DNA of 64,000 bases from an uncultured Massilia sp. (GTDB taxonomy: Bacteria; Pseudomonadota; Gammaproteobacteria; Burkholderiales; Burkholderiaceae), in contig CAMLMV010000021.1 of the NCBI GenBank assembly GCA_946481275.1, positions 1-64,000 of the forward strand. The letters are read 5' to 3'. How positions within the stretch are numbered: the first letter of the stretch is position 1; each line of letters begins with the position of its first letter. This document shows, piece after piece, positions 17,783-26,597 of the stretch. Position numbers and translations under genes: made by a program. Below the pieces are notes generated by a model that was not told the DNA's origin, made no database searches, and worked only from the letters and a program-made list of their open reading frames with translations.

Positions 17783-18181
17783 TCAGGCAAAGACAGGCGG
17801 ACCGCGCGGCACGGCCGCCAGCCAGACGGCCAGCGGACGGGGTGCGTGATGGAACAGGAAAGGACGCGGTTCGGCGCCGTCCAGGAGCGCGAGCGGCGCG
17901 TGGACAGGCGGCGGCAGGCCGTGGCTGCCCGCGTGGGTGAGACAGTAGCCGCAATCGTCGAGGACGCTCATGCCGGCATGGTCATCCTGCACGAGCAACG
18001 CGGCCGCGGCGGCGAACGAGGCGCCGCCGTCGACGCTGCAGACGTCCAGCGGAATCGTGGGCCGGCTCGCGGCCAGCGCATGCGAGACCGTCGGCGCGAG
18101 CGCGTTCAGCAGCACGGCGAACAGTGCCAGCCACACGAAACGCAGGCGCTTTGTCATCGAACGAATCTGCAGAATCGACAT
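17783..18181 (-). CDS. DUF2946 family protein
   Basis: A 132-residue protein with one N-terminal hydrophobic helix (LRFVWLALFAVLLNALAP) and a CGYC-x3-H motif (about 86-93), typical of DUF2946 genes in copper-related operons. It heads the leftward copper operon. Two starts are possible: ATG 18181, exactly 7 nt from a perfect -10, or ATG 18157. Neither has a good ribosome site. Its role is unknown but metal-linked by context. Confidence 0.8.
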   Translation of the reverse strand: MSILQIRSMTKRLRFVWLALFAVLLNALAPTVSHALAASRPTIPLDVCSVDGGASFAAAAALLVQDDHAGMSVLDDCGYCLTHAGSHGLPPPVHAPLALLDGAEPRPFLFHHAPRPLAVWLAAVPRGPPVFA

Positions 18182-18187
18182 ATACCG

Positions 18188-18193
18188 ATTATA
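18188..18193 (-). promoter_or_regulatory. -10 box of the copper operon
   Basis: A perfect minus-strand TATAAT. Six bases separate it from the ATG at 18181, so transcription would start at or next to that A and the message may be leaderless. No good -35 is seen. Confidence 0.55.
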
Positions 18194-18253
18194 GCCGCGT
18201 ATGCACGGTTTGGCGCACGCGCGGCCTGTGACATTTTGTCCAGTAAGAGAAAC

Positions 18254-18796
18254 TTACCGCTCGGCCATCAGGATCTCGCGCTCGACCTGCACGGTGCGCT
18301 CGCCGTCCGTCAGCCACACCTGGCCGTCCTGGATCGTGCACTGCAGCTGCATCGAGCGCTGGGCCATCTGCTCCAGCTGGGCGCTCGTTTCCGCCGGGAT
18401 GTTGATGATGGAGATTTTCCGGGTGCGTTCCAGCTTGCTGGCCAGGCCCTTGAACCAGATGTTGCTGGTGGCGCTGTAGCTGTACACGATCACGTGTTCG
18501 GCGCGGCCGGCCGCCTTCATGAGGCGGCGTTCGTCGGGCTGGCCGACCTCGATCCAGAGGTCGATGGCGCCGGTGAGGTCCTTGAGCCACAGTGCGGGCT
18601 CTTCGACGTCGAACAGGTCCTTGCCGTACGCGAGCGCCGGGTCGGCGTGCAGGGCGAAGGCGAGCAGGCGGATCATCACGCGCTCGTCGGTTTCCGAAGG
18701 ATGCCGCGCGATCGTGAGCGCGTGCTCCTGGTAGTAGTTGCGGTCCATGTCCGCAATGTTCAGGTCTGCCTTGTAAATCGTTGCTTTCAGGGCCAT
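18254..18796 (-). CDS. YaeQ family protein
   Basis: A 180-residue protein matching YaeQ from end to end (MALKATIYKADLNIADMDR at the N-terminus; DLWIEVGQPDERR in the middle). The fold is related to PD-(D/E)xK nucleases. An early report of RfaH-like suppression is not accepted as its function, so the role is unknown. It is 25 bp downstream of purU on the same strand. Confidence 0.9.
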   Translation of the reverse strand: MALKATIYKADLNIADMDRNYYQEHALTIARHPSETDERVMIRLLAFALHADPALAYGKDLFDVEEPALWLKDLTGAIDLWIEVGQPDERRLMKAAGRAEHVIVYSYSATSNIWFKGLASKLERTRKISIINIPAETSAQLEQMAQRSMQLQCTIQDGQVWLTDGERTVQVEREILMAER

Positions 18797-18821
18797 CAGG
18801 TAATCTTTTCTTTCGGTCGGT

Positions 18822-19688
18822 TCAGCTGAACACGACAGTCTTGTCGCCGTTCAGCAGGATACGGTGTTCCACGAACCACTTGACCGCGCGGGCCAGCACG
18901 ACGCTCTCGACGTCGCGGCCGATGGCCGTCAGCTGCTCCACGCTCATGGCGTGGTCGACGCGCTCGACGTCCTGCTCGATGATCGGGCCTTCGTCCAGGT
19001 CGCCCGTGACGAAGTGGGCTGTCGCACCGATCAGCTTGACGCCGCGGCGATGCGCCTGCGCATACGGACGCGCGCCCTTGAAGCTGGGCAGGAACGAATG
19101 GTGGATATTGATCGCCCTGCCCTTCAAGGCATCGCACAGCCCCGGCGACAGGATCTGCATGTAGCGCGCCAGCACGACCAGGTCGATGCGGTGGGTGTCC
19201 AGCAAGTCGATGATGCGCGCCTCCTGGGCGAGCTTGGCCGATTCGCTGGCACCGGCCTCGAGCGGCAAGTGGTGGAACGGGATATTGTAACTGGCCGCGA
19301 GCTGGTAGAAGTCCATGTGGTTCGACACGATGGCCGGAATCTCCACCGGCAGCAGGCCGCTGCGGTAGCGGAACAGCAGGTCGTTGAGGCAGTGGCCGAT
19401 CTTCGACACCATGATCAGCACGCGTGGCTTGCGCTTGGCGTCGTGCAATGCACCGTCCGCGCCCAGGTCCGCGCACAGCGCGCCGAAGCCGGCGCGCAGC
19501 AGTTCGTCCGAGATCGCGTCGTCTTCCAGCGCGAAATGCACGCGCATGAAGAACAGCTTCGATTCCGGATCGCCGAACTGGGCCGAGTCGATGATGTTGC
19601 AGCCATGTTCGGCCAGGAAGCCCGAGACGCGCAGCACGATGCCGCGGTGGTCCAGGCAGGACAAGGTCAGGATATATTCTGGATACAT
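18822..19688 (-). CDS. purU: formyltetrahydrofolate deformylase
   Basis: A 288-residue enzyme that hydrolyses 10-formyl-THF to THF and formate, balancing one-carbon pools and supplying formate to PurT. It has an N-terminal ACT domain (residues 5-80) and a formyl-transferase domain with HHSFLPSFKGA and an NxH/D catalytic set including NIHHS. Its length fits E. coli PurU (280). It is divergent from the medium-chain reductase gene. Confidence 0.95.
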   Translation of the reverse strand: MYPEYILTLSCLDHRGIVLRVSGFLAEHGCNIIDSAQFGDPESKLFFMRVHFALEDDAISDELLRAGFGALCADLGADGALHDAKRKPRVLIMVSKIGHCLNDLLFRYRSGLLPVEIPAIVSNHMDFYQLAASYNIPFHHLPLEAGASESAKLAQEARIIDLLDTHRIDLVVLARYMQILSPGLCDALKGRAINIHHSFLPSFKGARPYAQAHRRGVKLIGATAHFVTGDLDEGPIIEQDVERVDHAMSVEQLTAIGRDVESVVLARAVKWFVEHRILLNGDKTVVFS

Positions 19689-19786
19689 TGCTAAATACTT
19701 CAGAATGGTTGAGGTTGACTGAGCCCGGCCATTGTCGCATGGATTGCCATTCCGGCATTTTCGTCATTACTACACAGGAGACCAGC

Positions 19787-20812
19787 ATGACCATCAACCG
19801 GCAATTCCGCCTCGCCGCCCGCCCCGTCGGCATGCCCAGGCCCACCGACTGGCAGCTGACCGAGGAACCCCTCGCCCCGCTGCAGGACGGCGAGGTGCGC
19901 GTGCGCGTGCTGTACCTGTCGCTCGATCCGGCCATGCGCGGCTGGATGAACGAGGGCAAGTCGTACATCCGCCCCGTCGCCATCGGCGAGGTGATGCGCG
20001 CGGGCGGGGTCGGCGTCGTCGAAGCGTCGAACTCGCCGCACGTGGCCGTCGGCGATCATGTCACCGGCAGCTTCGGCGTGCAGCAGTTCTGGACGGGCCC
20101 CGTCGACGCGAAGGCGGCCGCGGCCATGAAGATCGATCCGGCGCTCGCTCCGCTGCCGGCGTGGCTGAACGTGCTGGGCATGCCCGGCATGACCGCGTAC
20201 TTCGGCCTCACGGACATCGGCCAGCCGAAGGCGGGAGAAACCGTCGTCGTGTCGGCGGCGGCGGGCGCCGTCGGTGCCACGGTGGGCCAGGTAGCGAAGC
20301 AGCTGGGTTGCCGCGTCGTCGGCATCGCCGGTGGGCCGGACAAATGCCGCTACGTCGTCGACGAACTCGGGTTCGACGCGTGCATCGACTACAAGGCGGG
20401 CGCTGTCCCCGCAGGGCTCAAGGAACATTGTCCGCAGGGCGTGGACGTCTATTTCGACAACGTGGGCGGCGACATCCTCGACGCCGTGCTGGCCCGCATC
20501 AATTTGAAGGCGCGCATCGTGATCTGCGGCGCGATCTCGCAGTACAACAACACGACGCCGGTGCGCGGCCCGGCCAATTACCTGTCCCTGCTCGTGAACC
20601 GGGCGCGCATGGAAGGGATGGTGGTGTTCGACTACGCGGCGCGCTATCCGGAAGGCGTGCAGCGCCTCGGCGCCTGGCTGAAAGCGGGGGCGATCAAGAG
20701 CCGCGAGCACGTGGTCGAAGGCCTCGACAACTTCCCTGACGCCCTCACGATGCTGTTCGAAGGGAAGAACTTCGGGAAGCTGGTGCTGAAGGTCGACGAG
20801 GACAGGCACTAA
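19787..20812 (+). CDS. NADP-dependent medium-chain reductase (CurA/leukotriene B4 dehydrogenase-like)
   Basis: A 341-residue zinc-free MDR enzyme reducing enone or enal double bonds with NADPH. Seen are a GroES-like N-half, the NADP site AAAGAVGATVGQVAKQLGC (about 163-181) and the family signature LSLDPAMRGWM. AGGAG precedes the ATG at 19787. Probable role: detoxifying reactive carbonyls. It is monocistronic. Confidence 0.88.
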   Translation: MTINRQFRLAARPVGMPRPTDWQLTEEPLAPLQDGEVRVRVLYLSLDPAMRGWMNEGKSYIRPVAIGEVMRAGGVGVVEASNSPHVAVGDHVTGSFGVQQFWTGPVDAKAAAAMKIDPALAPLPAWLNVLGMPGMTAYFGLTDIGQPKAGETVVVSAAAGAVGATVGQVAKQLGCRVVGIAGGPDKCRYVVDELGFDACIDYKAGAVPAGLKEHCPQGVDVYFDNVGGDILDAVLARINLKARIVICGAISQYNNTTPVRGPANYLSLLVNRARMEGMVVFDYAARYPEGVQRLGAWLKAGAIKSREHVVEGLDNFPDALTMLFEGKNFGKLVLKVDEDRH

Positions 20813-20911
20813 TCAGCCGTACGCCGCCGGAACCATTTCATTCCCTGCCTCTCTAAACGCACGAGCGCATCCATGAACGCTCGTTGATAGTTCAGGCACA
20901 AGGAGATCGAT

Positions 20912-21274
20912 ATGGCGACAAGCAAGGAAGGCGGCAGCAAGGGCGCTGCCGACTCCGGCGGCAACGAGCAGAAAAGCCAGCCGGCCAAGCGCGGTTTCGC
21001 TGCAATGGACCAGAACCAGCAGCGTCAAATCGCCAGCAAGGGCGGCCAGGCCGCTCACCAGAAGGGGACGGCGCACGAATTCGATTCGGAAGAAGCGCGC
21101 CGGGCGGGCCAGAAAGGCGGGGAAGTGGTCAGCCGCAACCGCGCCCACATGGCCGACATCGGGCGCAAGGGCGGGGAAAGCCGGCAATCGGCCAACCGCG
21201 CCGCCGCCGCCGCGAAATCGGGCAACCAGTCGGGCACTCAGGCGGGCAACCGCCAGGGCGGCAAGGAGTCATGA
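20912..21274 (+). CDS. KGG-motif stress-induced protein
   Basis: A 120-residue hydrophilic protein with three KGG repeats: RGFAAMDQNQQRQIASKGG (27-45), RRAGQKGG (67-74) and DIGRKGG (about 85-91). It resembles YciG and fungal con-10. Such proteins accumulate in stationary phase or stress and are intrinsically disordered. Gln, Gly and Ala rich throughout. It has its own leader. Confidence 0.85.
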   Translation: MATSKEGGSKGAADSGGNEQKSQPAKRGFAAMDQNQQRQIASKGGQAAHQKGTAHEFDSEEARRAGQKGGEVVSRNRAHMADIGRKGGESRQSANRAAAAAKSGNQSGTQAGNRQGGKES

Positions 21275-21416
21275 CGTTCGGGGCTCCCGGCCGCGCCCTG
21301 GTCGGTCCCCTCACCACAGCGCGCAAGCGCCGACCGCGCCGCCGTGCCGGGCGCGGTCGTTCATCGCATCGCGAGCAGATGCACCAGGAACATGGACGTG
21401 CTACAGTTTCAACCTT

Positions 21417-21935
21417 ATGTCCTCCGCCTCCCCCCTGAAATATCTGGCCGCCTACCCCGCGCACATCCTGTCCCAGGTCGAACGCCTGATCGCCGACAAC
21501 CGCCTGGCCGACCACCTGCGCCAGCGCTATCCCGACGCGCACGGCGTCCGCACCGACAAGGCCTTGTACGGCTACGTGCAGGATTTGAAAGATGAATACC
21601 TGCGCAACGCCGAGCCTGTCTCGAAAGTGGCGTACGACAGCAAGATCGGCATCGTCCAGCAGGCCCTGGGCCTGCACACCGCGATCTCGCGCGTGCAGGG
21701 CAGCCGTTTGAAAGCCAAGCACGAGATCCGCATCGGCACCGTGTTCCGCGACGCGCCGCCGGCCTTCCTGCGCATGATCGCCGTGCACGAACTGGCCCAC
21801 CTGAAGGAAAAGGACCACGACAAGGCGTTCTATAAACTGTGCTGCTGGATGGAGCCGGACTACCACCAGGTCGAGTTCGACGTGCGGCTGTACCTCACCC
21901 AACTGGAACTGGGCGGCGACCGGTTGTGGGCGTAA
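21417..21935 (+). CDS. YgjP-like metallopeptidase (M48-type)
   Basis: A 172-residue cytoplasmic protein with HELAHLKEKDHDKAF (about 123-137), the HExxH zinc motif with a nearby third ligand as in YgjP/WLM-like peptidases. There is no signal peptide. Family members may act on nucleic-acid-associated protein adducts, but this is not established here. It is followed by 235 bp with no recognisable element before the porin. Confidence 0.82.
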   Translation: MSSASPLKYLAAYPAHILSQVERLIADNRLADHLRQRYPDAHGVRTDKALYGYVQDLKDEYLRNAEPVSKVAYDSKIGIVQQALGLHTAISRVQGSRLKAKHEIRIGTVFRDAPPAFLRMIAVHELAHLKEKDHDKAFYKLCCWMEPDYHQVEFDVRLYLTQLELGGDRLWA

Positions 21936-22170
21936 TCGATCCCGAGCGGTCCCCGGATATTATATTAAGCGCCATGAATGGCCGAAATGACCACCATCCC
22001 TCGTTGCCGTAGCACAACAAGAAATTGAACATCGGCCGCTGCGGGCCAAAAGCTGTCGACTTCCGCATGCGCACCGATTAAAGTCGAGATCGGCGCTTCC
22101 TGCGCCCGGTGCCTGCCATCCCCGCAGGCTGGATGAATTCCCGGCCGCCCGGCCGATCCCGACGAGACCC

Positions 22171-23409
22171 ATGCAGCAACAACGCCTCGCCCAATTCCTG
22201 CTCTTTTCGCTATCCGGACTTGCCTTCGCCGGCGCCGCCCGCGCCCAGGACAAGCCGGACTGGCGCATTTCCGGCTTCGGTACGCTGGGCGTCGTGCACG
22301 CCAGCGAACGCGAGGCGGATTACACGTCGTCCGTCTTCAAGGCCAACGGTGCCGGCGCCACGCGCCGCTGGAGCACCGACGTCGACACGCGTCTCGGCGT
22401 GCAGCTCGACGCCACGCTCGCGCGGCACTGGTCGGCCGTGCTGCAGGTGGTCAGCGAACAGGGCCTCGACAACACGTACCGCCCGCGCGTCGAATGGGCC
22501 AACGTCAAGTACCAGGCGACGCCCGAGCTGGCGCTGCGCGTCGGCCGCATCGCGCTGCCCGTCTTCCTGACGGCGGACTACCGCAAGGTCGGCTATGCGT
22601 ATCCATGGGTGCGCCCGCCCGTCGAAGGCTACAACGTGCTGCCCGTGACGAGCAGCGACGGCATCGACGCCACGCTGCGCTGGGACGTGGGACCGGTCCG
22701 CAATGCGTCGCAGGTGTTCTATGGGCACAGCGCCGTGTCGCTGATCGAGCCGCTGCACGTGTACGGGCGGCGCGGCATCGGCATCTCCAACACGAGCGAC
22801 TGGGGTGCGCTCAGCGTGCGCGCCAACGTGATCAGCGCCGAGATCTCCAGCGACATCGGCGCGGAACTGTTCCGCGCATTCGACGCGTTCGGCCCCGTCG
22901 GCCGGGACCTGACGCGGCGCTACGAGATGGACCACAAGCGCATGATGCTCGCGAATATCGGCGTGAACTACGACCCGGGTTCGTGGTTCGTGATGGCCGA
23001 AGCGGGCCGCACGCTCAGCCATTCGTTCCTCGGCTCCACCCGCAGCGCCTACGTCAGCGCCGGCTGGCGCTGGCAGGCGTTCACGCCGTACGCGACGTAT
23101 GCGCGCGTGCGCGCCGCCGGCGCGACGACGGATCCCGGCCTGCCGGTGGCCGCCCTGCCCCCGGCGCTGGCACCGACGGCGGCCGCGCTCAACGCCGGCC
23201 TGGACACCCTGCTGTGGACGATCCCGCAACAGACGTCGCAGGCGGTGGGCGTGCGCTGGGACCTGCGCACGAACATGGCCCTCAAGCTGCAATACGACCG
23301 CGTCACGCCGAAGGAAGGCTCGCGCGGGACCTTCATCAACCCGACGCCGCGCTTCACGCCCGGGCACCCGGTCCACGTGGCCAGCGTCGCACTCGACTTC
23401 GTGTACTAG
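22171..23409 (+). CDS. outer-membrane porin-like protein
   Basis: A 412-residue protein with a signal peptide ending ARAQ (about 27), then alternating beta-strand sequence starting WRISGFGTLGVVHAS and ending in VALDFVY, an aromatic C-terminus typical of Omp barrels. Probably a general or specific porin. Only 1 bp separates it from the PstS-like gene and c-di-GMP genes follow, so it seems to head a sensory operon. The ligand is unknown. Confidence 0.82.
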   Translation: MQQQRLAQFLLFSLSGLAFAGAARAQDKPDWRISGFGTLGVVHASEREADYTSSVFKANGAGATRRWSTDVDTRLGVQLDATLARHWSAVLQVVSEQGLDNTYRPRVEWANVKYQATPELALRVGRIALPVFLTADYRKVGYAYPWVRPPVEGYNVLPVTSSDGIDATLRWDVGPVRNASQVFYGHSAVSLIEPLHVYGRRGIGISNTSDWGALSVRANVISAEISSDIGAELFRAFDAFGPVGRDLTRRYEMDHKRMMLANIGVNYDPGSWFVMAEAGRTLSHSFLGSTRSAYVSAGWRWQAFTPYATYARVRAAGATTDPGLPVAALPPALAPTAAALNAGLDTLLWTIPQQTSQAVGVRWDLRTNMALKLQYDRVTPKEGSRGTFINPTPRFTPGHPVHVASVALDFVY

Positions 23410-23410
23410 C

Positions 23411-23851
23411 ATGGCGACGCTCAAGTATTCCCGCCTGCTGGGCACGTCCCTGATGCTCGGCATCCTGGCCGGCGCGCCGGCGAGTGCGGCCGATCTCGTC
23501 GTGATCGTCTCCGCGCGCAATCCCGTCGCCACCCTGCGCGCCGACCAGGTGGCCGCGATCTTCCTCGGCCAGGCCGTGCGCTTCCCCGACGGCACGGAAG
23601 CGGTGCCGTTCGACCTGCGCCTCGGCACGCCGATGCGCGACGAGTTCTATGCGCGCGTGACCAACAAGACGCCCGCGCTGCTGAAGGCGCACTGGTCGAA
23701 GATGGTGTTCACGGGCCGCGGCCAGCCCCCCATCGAGCTGCAGGACAGCATGGCCGTGCGGCGCAAGGTCGCCGACGATCCGGAAGCGATCGGGTATATC
23801 GAACGGAACGCGCTCGACGCGAGCGTGCACGCGGTCCTCGTGGTGCAGTGA
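23411..23851 (+). CDS. PstS-like periplasmic substrate-binding protein (short)
   Basis: A 146-residue exported protein with a signal peptide ending APASA (about 26) and one lobe of a phosphate-binding-like fold (LVVIVSARNPVATLRADQVAAIFLGQ ... RFPDG ... ; PBP_like_2). It is about half the length of true PstS, and no ABC transporter genes adjoin. Its TGA overlaps the ATG of the GGDEF-EAL gene, so a sensory adaptor role is more likely than transport. That role is inference. Confidence 0.8.
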   Translation: MATLKYSRLLGTSLMLGILAGAPASAADLVVIVSARNPVATLRADQVAAIFLGQAVRFPDGTEAVPFDLRLGTPMRDEFYARVTNKTPALLKAHWSKMVFTGRGQPPIELQDSMAVRRKVADDPEAIGYIERNALDASVHAVLVVQ

Positions 23852-26595
23852 TGATGCCGTCCGCCGCCTCCGACCGCCGCCGTCCCCGCTGGCTCGCGCG
23901 CGCCCTCGAGACGCACATCGCGCTGCCGCTGTTCGCCATGCTGCCGCTGGTGGCCATCTGGGCCGCCTGCTTCCACTTCGTCGAAACCGAACGGCGCGCG
24001 GCCGTCGACGCGGCGCAAGACGCCGTCCGCGAACAGCTCGACACGTACGAGGCGCAGGTCGCCCGCAACCTGAACGCCATCGACCAGACGCTGAAGGTCA
24101 TCAAGTATTCCGTCGAAACGAACGGCACGCGCGCCGCCCTGCCGGCCCTGCGCGCCGAAGAGCTGCTGCCGCCCGGCCTCGTGTTCCAGGTCGGCGTGGC
24201 GGACCGCGACGGCACCATTGTCGACAGCAATCCGTCCGTGCCGCCGCAGGACGTGTCGCGCGCGCCCTATTTCACCGTGCACGCGAACGGCAGCGGCCAC
24301 GCGGTGTTCGTCAGCCAGACCGTGGGCGACACGGCCCGGTCCGAGCCGCACCTGCACTTCACGCGCCGTATCGAGGACGCGGCCGGCCGCTTCGCCGGCG
24401 TCGCCATCGTCGAAGTCGACCCGGCCTATTTCACCAGCTCGTACGAGCGCTCGCGCGCGGGCGAACTTGGCCTGCTGGCGCTCGTCGGCACCGATGGCGT
24501 CGCGCGCGCCGTGCGCATCGGCGACAAGGTGTCGTGGGGCCAGCCGATCGCGCTCGACGACCTGAAGGACGAAGCCCTCGCCCCGCATCCGACGGCGCCG
24601 GACGGCGTCGAACGCTACGCGGCCGCGCGCCGCCTGGCGGGCTTCCCGCTCACGGCCGTCGTCGGCCTGGCCGACAGCGAACAGATGGCGCAGTACGAAC
24701 AGCACTACGGCACCTACCTCGTGGGCGCAACGGCCGCCAGTTCGCTGCTGGTCGCCGTCGTCGCGATGATCAGCGCGTGGTCGTGGCAGGTGGCCAAGGC
24801 GCGCCGGCGCGAACGCCAGGCGCAGCAGACCTATGCGGCGGCGTCGGAAGCGAGCCCGGACGCGTTCTTCGTGCTGCGCAGCGTGACCGGCACGGACGGC
24901 GCCATCGTCGACTTCCTCGTCGAAGGTTCCAACTCGCGTTCCGAACTGTTCACCGGCATCGCGAGCGAGACGCTGCGCGGCCAGTTGCTGGGCGACGCCC
25001 TGCCCTATTACCGCACGAACGGCATGTGGGAACACCTCGTGCAGGTGGTGCTCGAACAGCGCGTCATCGAGGCCGAGTGGCAGGCGGTCTCCGGCCCGAC
25101 GGCCGGGCGCTGGCTGCAGCGCCAGATCGTGCCCGTCGAAGGCGGCGCCGTGGCGATGGTGCGCGACATCACGGAGCGCAAGCTGGCCGAGGAACGCATC
25201 CGCCACATGGCCCACCACGACGAGCTGACCGGCCTGCCCAACCGCAGCCTGATCCGCGACCGCCTGGACCAGGCCGTGCGCAACGCCCAGCGCAACGGCG
25301 GCCATCTCGCCCTCGCCTTCGTCGACCTGGACGGTTTCAAGCTCGTCAACGACGGCCTCGGTCACAACGCCGGCGACGAATTGCTGAAGGTCGTCGGCGG
25401 CCGCATGCAGGCCTGCCTGCGCCGCACCGACACGCTCGGCCGCCTCGGCGGCGACGAATTCGTGATCCTGCTGCCCGACGCCGGCGAAAGCCCGCTGGCG
25501 CTGACGCCCGTGCTGGAAAAGATCCGGCAGGCCGTGACGGAACCCGTGCAGATCGGCGACCAGGCCGTGCGCGTGAGCTGCAGCATGGGCGTCGTCGTGT
25601 ACCCGCGCGACGGCGAGGATCCGAAGACCCTCATGATGAACGCCGACGCCGCGATGTACCGCGCCAAGGACCTGGGCAGCAACAACTTCCAGTTCTACAC
25701 GCGCGAGATGAACGCCAGCGTCGAGGAAAAGCTCGTGCTGCTGGAGGACATGCGCCGGGCGCTGGACGCCACGCTGGCCGACGAGACGCGCGATGCCGCC
25801 GACGGCGAGGCGTCGACGGCGCAGGCGCCGGCGGGCCGGTTCCACCTGCTGTACCAGCCGAAGGTCGACCTGCGCACGGGCCGCCTGTTCGGCGTGGAAG
25901 CGCTGATCCGCTGGCGCCACCCGGAACACGGCATCGTGCCGCCGATGCGCTTCATCGGGCTCGCGGAGGAATCGGGCCTGATCGTCGGCCTGGGCGAATG
26001 GGTCGTGCGCACCGCGTGCCGCCAGGCCCAGTTGTGGCGCGCGGCGGGGCTGGATCCGCTCACGGTGTCCGTGAACGTGTCGGCCCGCCAGTTCGAGGAA
26101 AAGCGCCTCGTCGAGCGCATCGCCGGCGCCCTGCGCGACACCGGCCTGCCGCCGTGCGCGCTGGACCTGGAAGTGACGGAAAGCCTGCTGATGCGCGACC
26201 TGAACCAGGCCATCGAACGCATGCGCGAACTGAAGGAGATGGGCGTGACGCTGTCGATCGACGATTTCGGCACCGGCTATTCGAGCCTGTCGGCGTTGAA
26301 ATCGTTCCCGATCTCGACGCTCAAGATCGACAAGTCGTTCGTGCGCGACCTGGCGTCCAGCTCCGACGACCAGGCGATCGCGCTGGCCGTGATCTCGCTG
26401 GGCCACCGCATGCACCTGCGCGTCATCGCCGAGGGCGTGGAAACGGTCGAACAGCGCGACTTCCTGCTGGCGAACGACTGCGACGAGATGCAGGGCTACC
26501 TGTTCAGCCCTCCGGTGCCGGCCGAGCGCATCACGGAGATGCTGCAGGCCCAGCAACGCCAGCCGCGCGATGTTGCGCAACTGGCGAGGGCGTGA
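23851..26595 (+). CDS. bifunctional GGDEF-EAL c-di-GMP enzyme with periplasmic sensor and PAS domain
   Basis: A 914-residue inner-membrane protein: TM1 (about 25-47), a periplasmic Cache-like sensor (50-285), TM2 (290-313), PAS (325-440), GGDEF (445-600) and EAL (665-905). The cyclase motif GGDEF (about 533) and its inhibitory RxxD (RRTD, five residues upstream) are intact. So are the phosphodiesterase motifs EALIRW (about 683), DDFGTGYSSL and EGVET. Both activities are therefore possible. Its start overlaps the stop of the PstS-like gene, which suggests that protein feeds its sensor. The PAS ligand is unknown. Confidence 0.93.
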   Translation: MMPSAASDRRRPRWLARALETHIALPLFAMLPLVAIWAACFHFVETERRAAVDAAQDAVREQLDTYEAQVARNLNAIDQTLKVIKYSVETNGTRAALPALRAEELLPPGLVFQVGVADRDGTIVDSNPSVPPQDVSRAPYFTVHANGSGHAVFVSQTVGDTARSEPHLHFTRRIEDAAGRFAGVAIVEVDPAYFTSSYERSRAGELGLLALVGTDGVARAVRIGDKVSWGQPIALDDLKDEALAPHPTAPDGVERYAAARRLAGFPLTAVVGLADSEQMAQYEQHYGTYLVGATAASSLLVAVVAMISAWSWQVAKARRRERQAQQTYAAASEASPDAFFVLRSVTGTDGAIVDFLVEGSNSRSELFTGIASETLRGQLLGDALPYYRTNGMWEHLVQVVLEQRVIEAEWQAVSGPTAGRWLQRQIVPVEGGAVAMVRDITERKLAEERIRHMAHHDELTGLPNRSLIRDRLDQAVRNAQRNGGHLALAFVDLDGFKLVNDGLGHNAGDELLKVVGGRMQACLRRTDTLGRLGGDEFVILLPDAGESPLALTPVLEKIRQAVTEPVQIGDQAVRVSCSMGVVVYPRDGEDPKTLMMNADAAMYRAKDLGSNNFQFYTREMNASVEEKLVLLEDMRRALDATLADETRDAADGEASTAQAPAGRFHLLYQPKVDLRTGRLFGVEALIRWRHPEHGIVPPMRFIGLAEESGLIVGLGEWVVRTACRQAQLWRAAGLDPLTVSVNVSARQFEEKRLVERIAGALRDTGLPPCALDLEVTESLLMRDLNQAIERMRELKEMGVTLSIDDFGTGYSSLSALKSFPISTLKIDKSFVRDLASSSDDQAIALAVISLGHRMHLRVIAEGVETVEQRDFLLANDCDEMQGYLFSPPVPAERITEMLQAQQRQPRDVAQLARA

Positions 26596-26597
26596 CC

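Noticed and set aside
23647..26580. 977-codon leftward ORF antisense to the GGDEF-EAL gene
   Set aside because: It contains no recognisable domain, whereas the + strand shows intact GGDEF and EAL motifs.
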